DNA of 64,000 nucleotides from Immersiella caudata (Eukaryota; Ascomycota; Sordariomycetes; Sordariales; Lasiosphaeriaceae): assembly GCA_030512335.1 (NCBI GenBank), contig JAULSU010000002.1:4588001-4652000 (forward strand). The letters run 5' to 3'. Both the position numbers and the translations under genes were made by a program. The notes under the pieces were generated by a model, which saw nothing but the letters and a program-made list of their open reading frames with translations, ran no database searches and had not been told where the DNA came from. How positions within the stretch are numbered: position 1 is the first letter of the stretch; every line of letters starts with the position of its first letter. Below are positions 50,661-60,580 of this stretch, in pieces.

Positions 50661-53268
50661 ATGAAGTTCGGAGAAGAGCTCATTGCCGAGAGGGTCCCAG
50701 GTTGGTAGCCCAAGGTTGGTTGATAGAAAGGCAGCTAACCAAATCCACTTCCGCAGAATGGGCCGACAAGTACCTCGACTACAAAACCGGAAAGAAGCAC
50801 ATCAAAGCGGTTGCTGATGCCATCGAGAGGGAGGAAGCCGCATTCAAGGCCCCGGTCCATCGGAAATCAGGTCTATCGAGACTTTCGACTCGGAGGCGTG
50901 CCCGGACAGCTCGCGCCCCGGAATCACCTGTCTATCAGCCACCGCGGGCTTCCGACGCGCAGAGCAGGGTAGATCCCGTAGCTGTCGCGCTTTCCCGGAA
51001 CGACCAGGGTTACAACCCCTCAGCATCATCCTCTCGGCAAACCACACCAAGCCCCGACGGACGGACTGCTGCAGGTCTCCGCCATGGTGTGGCCGCCGAC
51101 GCCCGGCCCGGAGCCGTGGGTCCGGAGCCGTCGGTGCTCCCCCGTCATCAAGCCAGGGGGGATGCGGGCGACAGACAGCAGGATAGGACCATCAACGCTC
51201 TGTTGGCGCCCTTCTCTGGTGTGCGGTCGAGATTTTTCGAAGGCGAAATGCACCCCCTTAACTCGACAGATCCCGTGGAAAAAGCAAAGTCCGAATTTTT
51301 CCACTTCCTGATCTCTGAACTCCAGAAGGTCGACACATTCTACCGCACAAAGGAGGAGGAAGCTGGCGCTCGACTCCAAGAGCTGCGCGCCCAATTGCAA
51401 GTGATGAGACACCGAAGAAACGACGACATCCTCCAAGGAGCGCAAAATTTGAGCGAAGAAGACGACCAAGCTTCCCGGCCCCTCATCGAGCGCATGAAGG
51501 GGAGTTTTACTGAACTGGCCTCGTTTGGGAGAAGCCCAAAGCGGAAAACCATAGCTCATATTGTCTCGGCCCCGATACTTGCACCTGCCGTCTCGGATTC
51601 TCAGAGAAGACGAGACTTCGTCCCGAAACGCGTAATCGAGGATGAAGCCGTCACATACAAGGACGCCAAGCGCAAGATCAAAGCAGCACTGCACGAGTTC
51701 TACCGGAGCCTCGACTTGATCCAGTCATATGCGGCACTCAATCGCACCGCTTTTCAGAAGCTGAACAAGAAATACGACAAGAACGCGGGGTCGACCGAAA
51801 AGCTTGAGTTTATGCACAATTATGTCGACAGATCGAACTTTGTCAACAGCACCGTCATCGAGGGGCACATGAAAACGACACAGGACTTGTTCGCTCGCTA
51901 TTTCGAGAGAGGCAATACGAAAGCGGCTCTGACCAAGCTCCGAGCGCGCAAAACCAAGGACGAGTCGCTCAGCACCTTCCATAACGGCGTTCTTGTCGGA
52001 CTGGGCCTGATTCTCAGCATTCAGGGGTTCATCTCCGCCTTGAAGCTCATGTTTGACGACGACGTCGATGATGACCTGCGTAAAGTGGTCGTGTCGCATC
52101 TCCAGATCTACGGAGGTTACGTCCTTATGCTCTGCATGTTTTGGATGTTCTGCCTCAACTGCTACATCTGGACAAGAGCAAAGATCAACTACCCCTTTAT
52201 CTTCGAGTTCGACACGAGGCACACCCTCGACTGGAGGAAGATGTGTCAGTTTCCTGCCCTTTTCAGCGTCATGTTTGGGGTGTTGTTTTGGCTCAACTTC
52301 AGCGTCCAGTTGGGTGGTCTCGACCTCTTTCTCTGGTATCCGGTTATCCTGATTGGGGCAACACTGATTGTTATTCTGATGCCGCTTCCCATTTTCCACC
52401 ACAAGAGTCGGTTTTGGTTTGCTTATTCCCACGTTCGTACCCCTGTCCCCTTGTGCCTTCACAGCTGACCAATCCTGTAGTGGCGGCTCTTAATGGCGCC
52501 GTTTTACCCGGTCGAGTTCCGTGATGTGTTCCTCGGCGACATCTACTGCTCACTCCGATATTCCTTTCAAAATATCGAGCTCTTTTTCTGCGTCTACGCC
52601 AACGGGTGGGCCGAGCCTGAGGACTGTGGTTCCAGCAAGTCGCGCCTTATGGCTTTCCTCAGCGCGTTGCCACCAATGTGGCGTGCTATCCAATGCGTAC
52701 GGCGTTACTACGACACGCGGTGTTTCTTTCCGCATTTGGCGAATTGCGCAAAATATCTAGTGTTTCTTTTCATGATTGTGGGCTTGTCCGAGCATAGAAT
52801 CCTCGCAGGGGAGCTGACGTTGAGCGTGTTTATCTTCCTCGCTACATTCAACACAATTTATTCTTGTGAGTGGCCTCCCTTGGAACTGAGAGCTTGGGAA
52901 CTAACAGGGTGACAGCATGGTGGGACATATACATGGATTTCCGGCTCGCCCAAAAGAAATCCCCCGAGCTCTTGCGCGACATCCTGGCCTTCCAGACGAA
53001 ATGGGTCTATTACGCGGCCATGGTGGCTGACCCACTGATGAGAATGTCTTGGGTTGCATACGTGGTGTTTAACAAAAACTCCCAGCACTCGAGCGTGTCT
53101 TCTTATGTCGTGGCGCTCATCGAGCTATTCCGGCGGATGATGTGGATCAGTTTCAGGGTTGAGAACGAGCACTGCGTCAATATTGCGAACAACAAGGCGA
53201 GCAGGGAAATTGCGTTGCCTTATATCATTACGTCGAGGCATTCCGACGCGGGTGAAGAAGAGCAATGA
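50661..53268 (+). CDS. SYG1: SPX-EXS protein, SYG1/XPR1 phosphate exporter family
   Basis: Exons are 50661-50700, 50757-52432, 52481-52865 and 52916-53268; the phases agree and give 817 aa. The first 40 nt (MKFGEELIAERVP) plus exon 2 (EWADKYLDYKTGKKHIKA) form the start of an SPX domain, whose end is KIKAALHEFYRSLDLIQSYAALNRTAFQKLNKKYDK. SPX domains sense inositol pyrophosphates. Four or more membrane helices follow (FHNGVLVGLGLILSIQGFI, LQIYGGYVLMLCMFWMFCLNCY, FPALFSVMFGVLFWLNF, LFLWYPVILIGATLIVILMPL). The EXS domain then has WRLLMAPFYPVEFRDVFLGD, LPPMWRAIQCVRRYYDT and SWWDIYMDFRL. The family exports phosphate across the plasma membrane or Golgi. The four-exon structure with a tiny first exon explains why the start is easy to miss. 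The variable linker inside the SPX part is long and disordered. Confidence 0.9.
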
Positions 53269-53453
53269 TTGTGGAGGGATTGATCGAGGGACAGCATTGC
53301 ATTACATTGTTTCATTCAATGGCGTGGAGTTCAGGTGGGGCGGGCAAGGAGTCTCATGGGGGGACATTGTAACTTAACGCATTTGTCAACAAGGACAGCT
53401 TGGCAAAGACTTCAGCGGGGGAGGGGGGTCAATATTGAGTAACACCAGACAGG

Positions 53454-54465
53454 CTATGACAAAACGAACTGTTCGCGCCTGCCACCGAGGATGAGATCAG
53501 TCCCACTGACACCTTGAACGTAACAGGGCCCTACGACCTTGAGCGTTGAAGAATCATATTCCCTCTTACACGGCCGCAAGCACATGAACACAGGGCACCC
53601 GTCCAACGAGCAGATCAAGTCAGCCGGCTGATTCCCGCAGAGGAAAAGTCCAAAACACCGCCTTTCAGTCAACCCAAACATTCGACCGACGCACGTCAAG
53701 GGAATAACGCGCTTCAGGCGCTCGAGCAGTTCAGGGTTCGGTGGTTTCATGCTTGATGAATATTCCTCATCCATGTCACCGCCAGCAGACGTTCCTCTGG
53801 AGCGCAACCGCTCAGTCTCAACCGCATGGACATGTCAGCCAAGTTCTGCAAGGGCTCTTGTCAGTCAGAGTCTGTTCTGGCATGCGTGTGTCCACCACAT
53901 CGGTCCAGTCAAAGGCTAGGTCGCCCGATATAGTGCGCAGGAAAGAAGCCGGGACAGTACCCGTCTCCCCAGGCGTGTTGTTGTACCCGACAGACCGCGC
54001 CAGGTTTAACCAGCGCACGAGGGCTTTGCGTCTCTGTAGGGACTCGTTGGAAGAAGTTTGGGTCGCATCTAACCCAGAAGACATCCCGCAGCTCATAGAT
54101 TGTACTCGGTCGAGATATCGGTCGGAAACGGAGAGAAGCTTCTCGTCGTGGAGGATCTCGATTTTCGGGACAGGTAAAGAGAACCCAGTGTTTAGAATAG
54201 CGGCGATGGCGGCTGATTTAGCATCGAGAGCTTCTCTAGCGGCACGGAATCTTAGGCGGGCATAGTAATGCGTCCTACTGCACTCCTCGTACGGGTGGAT
54301 TTGAGCGGCGTTCCAGCCGAGACTAAGATTGTTGGCAGTTACCATCTCTGCGCTGCCAGCTAGCTCAATGCACGGTGTGGTAGCTGTTGATTCGACTGTC
54401 CAGTCCGGGACCCAGGAAGGTAAACCGGGCATTGTAGTTCTGTACGTAAGGCTGAGGCTTGGCAT
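53454..54465 (-). pseudogene. HET-protein C-terminal relic
   Basis: The minus-strand frame from 54465 has MPGLPSWVPDWTVEST.., the PSWVPDW motif that follows a HET domain. After a frame change near 53810 comes RRCFGLFLCGNQPADLICSLDGCPVFMCLRPC..LKVVGPCYVQGV, which is the terminal block of HET proteins. No HET domain is found upstream of 54465. The copy is therefore truncated at the 5' end, and the frame change (or an unresolved intron) adds to the damage. Confidence 0.65.
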
Positions 54466-55080
54466 TCCGTATGCATGGAGTTAGAAGATGGCGAAAAGGA
54501 TGCTTCTTTTTCGGGAAAGGTTTATGGGCCTTTGGCTAGCCAGAATGCGGGAAGTGGGCCCAGTCTCGTCATTTCGTCCACCGCTCCTTCCAAGCATTCC
54601 AGAAGCATGAGATAAGATAAGGCGGTCGGTCATGCTGAGCCACGGAAGTCCGTTTCGATAGTTCTGGCCAAGGACACAAATCGCGAATGGAGTGGTATTG
54701 CAACTTATGAATTGAAGAGCAGCATCGACTTCACAAGGGTTTGAGCGGGCTTCTGCATTGTCACATTGTTATCACAAGGCGAGAATTCAGCTACAGAACG
54801 CCTTTCCTGTCGTAGGTACGTGGAGAAACGGACAGGGGTGATGTTCGGACTTGACCAATGACGGGGAGCCACTTTCGCATGCTCGCTTTTCGTATTTCGC
54901 ACCCCAATGCACGGGCTCGGCCGCGCCAGGGCGCCAACAGGTCCTTGTAGGATTCCAACAAACCCGGACCGAAGGATGAACCGCCCAATTTCGAACAGCA
55001 AATACTAAAATCTGACGTTCAAGACATGTGTTCCTCACCCAATTTTCACCATCTTTCAACTTGTCGTCCCCTCCACAGCC
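54466..55080. other. Intergenic, no gene seen
   Basis: No coding frame is supported here. The stretch should include the promoter of the acyltransferase gene. Confidence 0.45.
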
Positions 55081-56669
55081 ATGGACATCACTAACATCAC
55101 CGCTCCTAACTGCGCCTTTGCCTTCCGACGCGTCCGCATCCGCACCCTCTTCATCATCAACGGCCGTCTCGACGAAACCCGCCTTAAATCCGCACTCACC
55201 ACCCTCATCCGCGACCACTGGCGCCTCCTCGGCGCCCGAATCATCGGAGACCTCAAAAAGTTCCAACTCTTCTACCACGTCCCCTATGAATCCTTCCCCA
55301 AAGATTACGACCTCTTCAAATGGTCGTCTGAAGATGTTGACTCGTCTATCAACAAGGCCATCCCCGAACTGAACGCAACCCCTTCGAAAACAGCGGTCCT
55401 GCCCATTGACGTTCGCAAACTCTCGGCGAAGTTCGAGCCGCGCGATGGGGCGTGGCCTTTCCACCTCGGCGACGCCCAGAGTGACCCTTTACTCCTGGTG
55501 CACCTCACACTCTTCACCGACGCCACGGTCATGATGCTTAGCATCCCTCACATCGTGTGCGACGCCCTCGGTCTGGGGAGTATCCTGCGCGCTTGGCTGG
55601 GGTTGATGCAAGGTGAGACGCCTGCGCCGATGGTGGGGGTAGGGGTAGACTTGTTACCCGGGCGGAAGCCGTTTGGGGAGTATGCGCAGGAGGAGGTGAG
55701 AGGGAAAAGGCGGACGAGGGTGAAGGGGAAGTTGGATGGGGTGTTGGTTCCGTTGGGATTTGTGCCGCAGCTGGTGAGGAACCCCAAGGAGGTGAGGTCG
55801 GTGTTGTTGTTTCCGACGGGGGTGGTGGAGGGGTTGAGGGAGCGGGTCGTGCAGGGGTTTAGGGAGAAGGGGGAAGAGGATCCGGGGTTGACGAACTTGG
55901 ATGTGATCACTGCCATTTTGACAAAGGTTTGTTTGCGGGTTGGTGTTTGCTGTGCGAGGGCGCAGCTGACTGGGGGTGCAGTTATCCCGACTAGACGCGA
56001 GGAAGAAACATATGCTGTCGCTGTCTCAGACGGTGAACTGTACGGAAAATGCCACGCCCAACTCTTGCTTCCTTCTTTCTGACAGGCTACTACAGTACGC
56101 GGCCGCATCCCGGAACTCTCCGACCCAGACGCAGTCAAAGGCTTCATCCAGAACGGCCTCCTCTACTCCACAAGCCGCTTCCGCTTCCATCATGGCATTC
56201 CACTAGGCGAGATCGCGAGGGGAAACCGGGAAAGTATCCGTCGCACTCTCGAGCCAGATACGATCGATCTGTACATGGCAATTCAGCGCGAGCTGACTCG
56301 GAAATGCCAGGGCCAACACATCTGCGAGCCGCTCGAAAAGTCATATCACGTCACCAACTGGTCCTCAGCCTGGCGAGGGCTCGACTTCACCCCAGCACTG
56401 GAGAGTGCCGCGAAGGAGGAGCGCGGGGGCAAGGTTCCAAAGGTTGTGGTGCTGGGTGAGGCCCTGGAGCTTGGATTGCCGTGCCGATGTGAGATTTTCA
56501 ACTCTATTTGGCTGGTAGCGGCTTTGCTGACATTCGCACAGTTAGCTCAGTCGTCATGTGCAAAACAGAAGAGGGGTATTGGATCAACTTCTCGGTGGCG
56601 GAGCCAACCTTGCGGGCCGTCAAGAAGTATCTGGCAGAGGATCCTGAGCTGAAGAACATGCGGATTTGA
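55081..56669 (+). CDS. HxxxD acyltransferase (transferase family), 475 aa
   Basis: Exons are 55081-55926, 55982-56032, 56086-56488 and 56542-56669; the phases agree. The fold is that of CoA-dependent BAHD-type acyltransferases (Pfam transferase family; trichothecene 3-O-acetyltransferase is a fungal example). The start has LFIINGRLDETRLKSALTTLIRDHWRLLGARI. The catalytic HxxxD is His157-I-V-C-Asp161 in IPHIVCDALGLGSILRAW. Later motifs are VRGRIPELSD (strand near the active site), YHVTNWSSAWRGLDFTPAL and, at the end, YWINFSVAEPTLRAVKKYL. The DFGWG motif of plant BAHDs is replaced by the GLDF region. These enzymes esterify small-molecule hydroxyl or amine groups. No polyketide, peptide or terpene synthase gene lies in the window, so the substrate is unknown. 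Confidence 0.85.
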
Positions 56670-57229
56670 CGTGTGCCGCACCAGAGGCTAGAGGGCGCGG
56701 TAATAGCGTCCGAGTCCGCTTCAGGTAACCCACCACAAGGAATGGATATTCAGAAAGACGGGAAGCATCCCGCATCGAAAGTATAGAGGCGGAGAAAGTA
56801 AGTTTCCGATCAAAGTATGCCTGGAGTCTGGGGAATACATATCACATCAGGTGTTTGGGCTTGCTGAGTGTCGTCTTTCGTCTCTCGCACACATCACCGC
56901 CAACACGCTTGATCTTTACCAAAGACTTTGCCTTGTTTATTATCATAGAGCTGGAACAAACCAACGACTTCACCGTTCTCGGGCTGGGACGTGATAAACT
57001 TCCCGAGCGCTTCCGGGCGTTGTTCCTGGCCGGAGGCCTTACCCTCTTCCAGCGTCCTAACCAGTTCCCGGATGAAGGGATGGAAGAGGCGGACGACGTG
57101 GAAGCGGCGGACGAGATGGAAGAGGTGGAAAAAGTGTAAGAGGTGGAAGCGGCAAACTCGATGAGCGATGACCAAGCCACTCAAGCCCTTGGTCACCGCC
57201 CTCTTCGTCCCTCACCGTACCGTGTCGCC
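56670..57229. other. No supportable gene
   Basis: Several overlapping frames exist on both strands because of a GGAAGAGGTGG-type repeat near 57080-57150, but none has a motif or a clean start. On the minus strand ITSQPENGEVVGLFQLYDNKQGKVFGKDQ looks coding-like and might be a remnant. Confidence 0.35.
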
Positions 57230-57879
57230 GGTGGGCGGGCACGCTGAATTCTTTCCGGCTGCGACTTTTGCTACCTGGATATATTGGCATGCTGATGGTC
57301 ATCACCCTATGCTTCCTAGCAAACAAGATCAGCTCGAGGAAGATGCTGTGGACGTTGCTGTTCCTCGCTTACTTTGCCTATCCAAAGGTCCCCCGCAGGA
57401 ACGCTTCCCACCTTCGCCTCTTCCCCTTTCTCGCGAACTAGCTCCCCGCACGCTAGTCCGAACGGTTTGACGAGGTCTTCGCAGACTTGGCCCACTTTAT
57501 CCGGGTCTGGAAGTGGAAGCGGCTTTCTCCGTGGCTTGTGCCGAATCTCTACCTCTTCCACGACCCAAAGTATCGATTCCGGCTCCTGTCGCGGGCTAGC
57601 CAGCGCGGAAAGCTCGAAAGTGGTTGGCTGATGGTTCGGCTGGAGGAAAGCCCCGCCCTTTTCGAATCGCCGTGCCTAAACTGTTTCACCATGCTACACC
57701 GAGTCTACCGAGACCGCCAAAGGCTGGTGGCAGCGAGGCTGGCGTACGATGAGTTGGAAGAGGAGGGACTGCTGGACGAGGATTCTGCAACGCCTTTGGC
57801 TACGTGCAGTGCCTCGGGACTGGAAGAAACTGCAAAGGCTTTTTGTTTTCTTCCCGGTCGAACCATTCTAGGGGGATGA
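57230..57879 (+). pseudogene. Broken gene with two in-frame TAG stops
   Basis: The frame reads LRLLLPGYIGMLMVITLCFLANK, then a second hydrophobic segment MLWTLLFLAYFAYP, then LFPFLAN. It is interrupted by TAG at 57439-57441 and 57454-57456. After them it continues SERFDEVFADLAHFIRVWKWKRL.. to a stop at 57879. The sequence across the break would be natural with Gln at both stops. The two membrane segments next to a basic helix suggest a reticulon-like or other ER/peroxisome membrane protein, but I do not recognise the family. The N-terminus is not found. An intron spanning both stops is possible but no good donor is visible. Confidence 0.45.
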
Positions 57880-58144
57880 CGCTTCGGCGGAAGCTTGACG
57901 AGAGGTGATTCTACCAGGATGGAATTGGGAAGGGAAGGTGAAGGTGTTGTGGGTCATTCTGCTTTGAGTCGGCTTAGACAAGACAACCAGCAAGAGAAAT
58001 GCAACAACATCAAGAAAGTTGAAAGTCTTTTGTCTTGTATAAGTCTATCTAAAAGGCAAGCCGGCCGGCACTTTGTAGGAAAAAGAAAGGAAAAGAAGCG
58101 AATCCAACCACCCCACGCATCCTCTGTACCCCCTCAATCTCCTT

Positions 58145-58555
58145 TTACTTGGCACAGCAAGCATTCACGCCGTTCGGGCCGCCGCACAGGGTTGACTCCT
58201 TGGGCTGGCACCGCTTATTGTCAAACAGCGGGCACGCCTCATCGACAATGACCGACGTCGGCGTCTGGCAGATGTAAAGCACATCGGAAATGAGGCTGTG
58301 GCTGACAGGGGGGTGTGCGGCGTCAAGGGCGCCTTCGAGGATGGGGCGCCAGCGGGCAATGTTGGTCTCTTTTTTGGGGGGGAGAGGGGTCAGTAAGATT
58401 TCGAGCTGATGGAAACATGATCAAAGGGTTGGGAAAAACGCACGGCTGTCCAGGAAGGTGAAACCGCAGTAGAAGCGGCCGGGGACGCAGTCGCCAATGG
58501 CGAGGGCGTTGCCGGCGAGGGCGGCGGTGAGGATGGCGAAAGTGGTGACCTGCAT
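58145..58555 (-). CDS. Small secreted cysteine-rich protein, 111 aa
   Basis: Exons are 58444-58555 and 58145-58368, joined by a 75-bp gt..ag intron in phase 1. Residues 1-19 (MQVTTFAILTAALAGNALA) form a signal peptide. The mature protein of about 92 aa has eight cysteines (GDC, FYC, YIC, EAC, KRC, TLC and ACC at the end), enough for four disulfides. A helical stretch (NIARWRPILEGALDAAHP) lies between the second and third. Size, signal and cysteine number are typical of effector candidates and of secreted antimicrobial or cell-wall proteins. A TATA box lies 126 bp upstream. The two short exons make the gene easy to miss in ORF scans. There is no known family match by eye. Confidence 0.85.
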
Positions 58556-58680
58556 TTTGGAGGTTTGGGTTGATACCTGCAAGGCGGAGGTGAAGCTTTG
58601 GTGTTGGTGGAGCGGAGAGTGCTGAAAGCTGAGTGTTGATGATGCTGGCTGTGATGATGAAAGGGGGGGACTTGACGAGG

Positions 58681-58688
58681 TATTTATA
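58681..58688 (-). promoter_or_regulatory. TATA box of the small secreted protein gene
   Basis: On the minus strand the sequence reads tataaata, 126 bp upstream of the ATG at 58555. The leader between them is CT/CA-rich. Confidence 0.6.
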
Positions 58689-59843
58689 CTGGAGGCCGAG
58701 ACTAGTTTCTCTCTTCAACACGAAGCGTATGTCAGAATAAAATGACATTGAAACCCCCGCCGCATCATGATGTCCTGGGTCCCAGCATCAGAGGCGGTGT
58801 TGCTGACTCTGTCATGCGTAAGAACTCCGACGTCGCTCTGCCTCCATCCGAGACTCGATAGTTTTCGCGAAGCTCCTATGATTAAGAAACTGCCTGTCAC
58901 CATTCGTATCCTACACGACTCTTGCAGTTCGGGCATGGCTAGATCGGGTGAAGTTCCTCTAACCAATCATCAGAGTCAACCAAGTCTTTTGCGTCCTGAC
59001 AGCAACGGGCGCCGCTAAGCGGCATGAAACTCCTAGAGAGTTGTGTCGGCGGGATCATTCAAGTTTCTTACCTACCAGGTCCGCAAAAGGCTGCATTGTA
59101 CGAGCGACCGAATACCAGGTCCCAGTGGTAAACCATGGCGCCCCCCCCTTTTCCTGCTGACCGGGACCAAGTCCTGTGCTACAAGAACGCCGAACTTGGT
59201 GCATGCGCCGTTTGCAAGCTGACGGCTAGGATACAATTCCCGTTCTGGGATGATGTGTAGGCAATATCACCTAAGATGCGCGCGAGAGGTAGGTACCCAC
59301 CTGACCGCTGTGTGCGCCGCCAAGGCACATGATGGAACCAAGTCCTTTCTCTATAGTTCTCCGCCAGGGCGTCCACTCCATCCAATTCGTGATGACGGGA
59401 ACCATGAAGATGGCCTGTTCGCAAGGGGCAACGGCGTGTACTCGGTGTATTTTGCAGAGGTCAACCCCCGCGCGCCTCCCTTTGCGTTTCTCAGGCGGAG
59501 AGTTTGCGGTTTCCCTGGAGGGATAAACGTGTGGGCTGACGAGAAGGAGGCGGTAACTAGACGGCCCCTGGTTGGTCTCCGAAGGAATTGGCACTCTGTT
59601 CGGTCCCGTCTTTCTTCTTCACAGAATCGAGCGCCCTATCAGTCTCGCGGAAGGAACCCACTCAGATGGCGGGGCGGGGTCGCGGACGTAGCAGCTCTGG
59701 TGGAGTTCAAGCCCTGACGTCATCTGATTGCAAGACATCGAAGCGCAACCGCGCCTCCATTGACTGCAAACTGGTGCACTTCCCCTCCCCATCGAGCGTT
59801 CAGCAAAACAGCCAGCTATGTCAAAAAAAAACACCAGCCATCA
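58689..59843. other. Intergenic, no gene seen
   Basis: No supportable gene lies in this stretch. A run of nine C lies near 59142-59150. Confidence 0.45.
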
Positions 59844-60580
59844 ATGGCGCCAACAACCAGAGCGGCAGCTAGAGAGAACGCGCAGAGCCCCAGCCACGAA
59901 ACGAAGGCGGTGACAGCAGGCGGCGACAGCAGGCGGTGACAGCAGGCGGCGACAGCAGGCGGCGACCGGAAGCGCAAGGCACAAAACACCGCCGAGGATG
60001 AGCCCTCCAGCCCACGAAGGCTTACAAAGAAGACTCGGAAATGCGGGTCTCAGGACACAGATGTAGCAGACCCCAGGTCCATTAATGTCAATCGCGCGCC
60101 TGTGCTTGAGCTTTGGGACGCCTGCGTCGCGCATTTCGTTCACCCCGACATTCCCTGGAGGACATGTCTGAGCATCGGCAGCACCATTTCCAGCGTTGCG
60201 GCTATCTCTAAAGGCCTTTCCATTGGTACCATCTCGGAACCCGACCGGGACAAGAAAAAGCGAGCAAAAAGGCACAACTGTGTCGATGAAGAGATCAAAG
60301 GTCATGGGTTTCCCCATCCGATTGAAACAGGGCGTCGTGATGTTGAAAGGGAAGCCAAAAGCAGGGAACGAGCAGAGCCTAACAAGGAGATTCGGCGGAG
60401 AGGAGAACCTTGAAAGGGCAAGTAATGCCATGTTTGAGGCACTGAAAAGCTCGTGGAAGGGGCGCCAGGATGATGTGGACAGGAAGGCCTTCGCCATGTA
60501 CGAAGCCTTCAGACCCAACGTGGCGAGGAGTCAGCAGGGCTGGGGCAAAAAGGGCAGTTGAAGCTCTCAGCAATTGGGAA
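59844..60580 (+). pseudogene. Broken conserved protein with NRAPVLxLW motif
   Basis: The ATG at 59844 opens MAPTTRAAARENAQSPS, a basic disordered N-terminus. The frame meets TGA at 59937-59939 inside a 13-bp tandem repeat, then continues GDRKRKAQNTAEDEPSSPRR.. and SINVNRAPVLELWDACVAHF..TCLSIGSTISSVAAISKG. NRAPVLxLW..LG..AG..A.SKG is a motif I know from a widespread family of unknown function in fungi, plants and bacteria. Near 60300 the reading shifts frame and goes on with GFPIRLKQGVVMLKGKPK..LTRRFGGEE and WKGRQDDVDRKAFAMYEAFRPNVARSQQGWGKKG. It shifts again near 60560 where KGQL is expected. One nonsense codon and two frameshifts make it a pseudogene. All segments are otherwise well kept, so the decay is recent. 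Confidence 0.7.
59905..59969 (+). repeat. 13-bp tandem repeat, five copies
   Basis: Five copies of a 13-bp unit (aggcggYgacagc) lie in the N-terminal coding part of the broken NRAPVL gene. Because 13 is not a multiple of three, each added copy changes the frame. The T variant in the third copy creates the in-frame TGA. Confidence 0.85.

Noticed and set aside
56842..57561. Overlapping minus-strand ORFs rich in His/Phe/Ser or Lys/Glu
   Set aside because: They arise from a GGAAGAGGTGG-type repeat and give different low-complexity products in each frame; no start or domain supports them.
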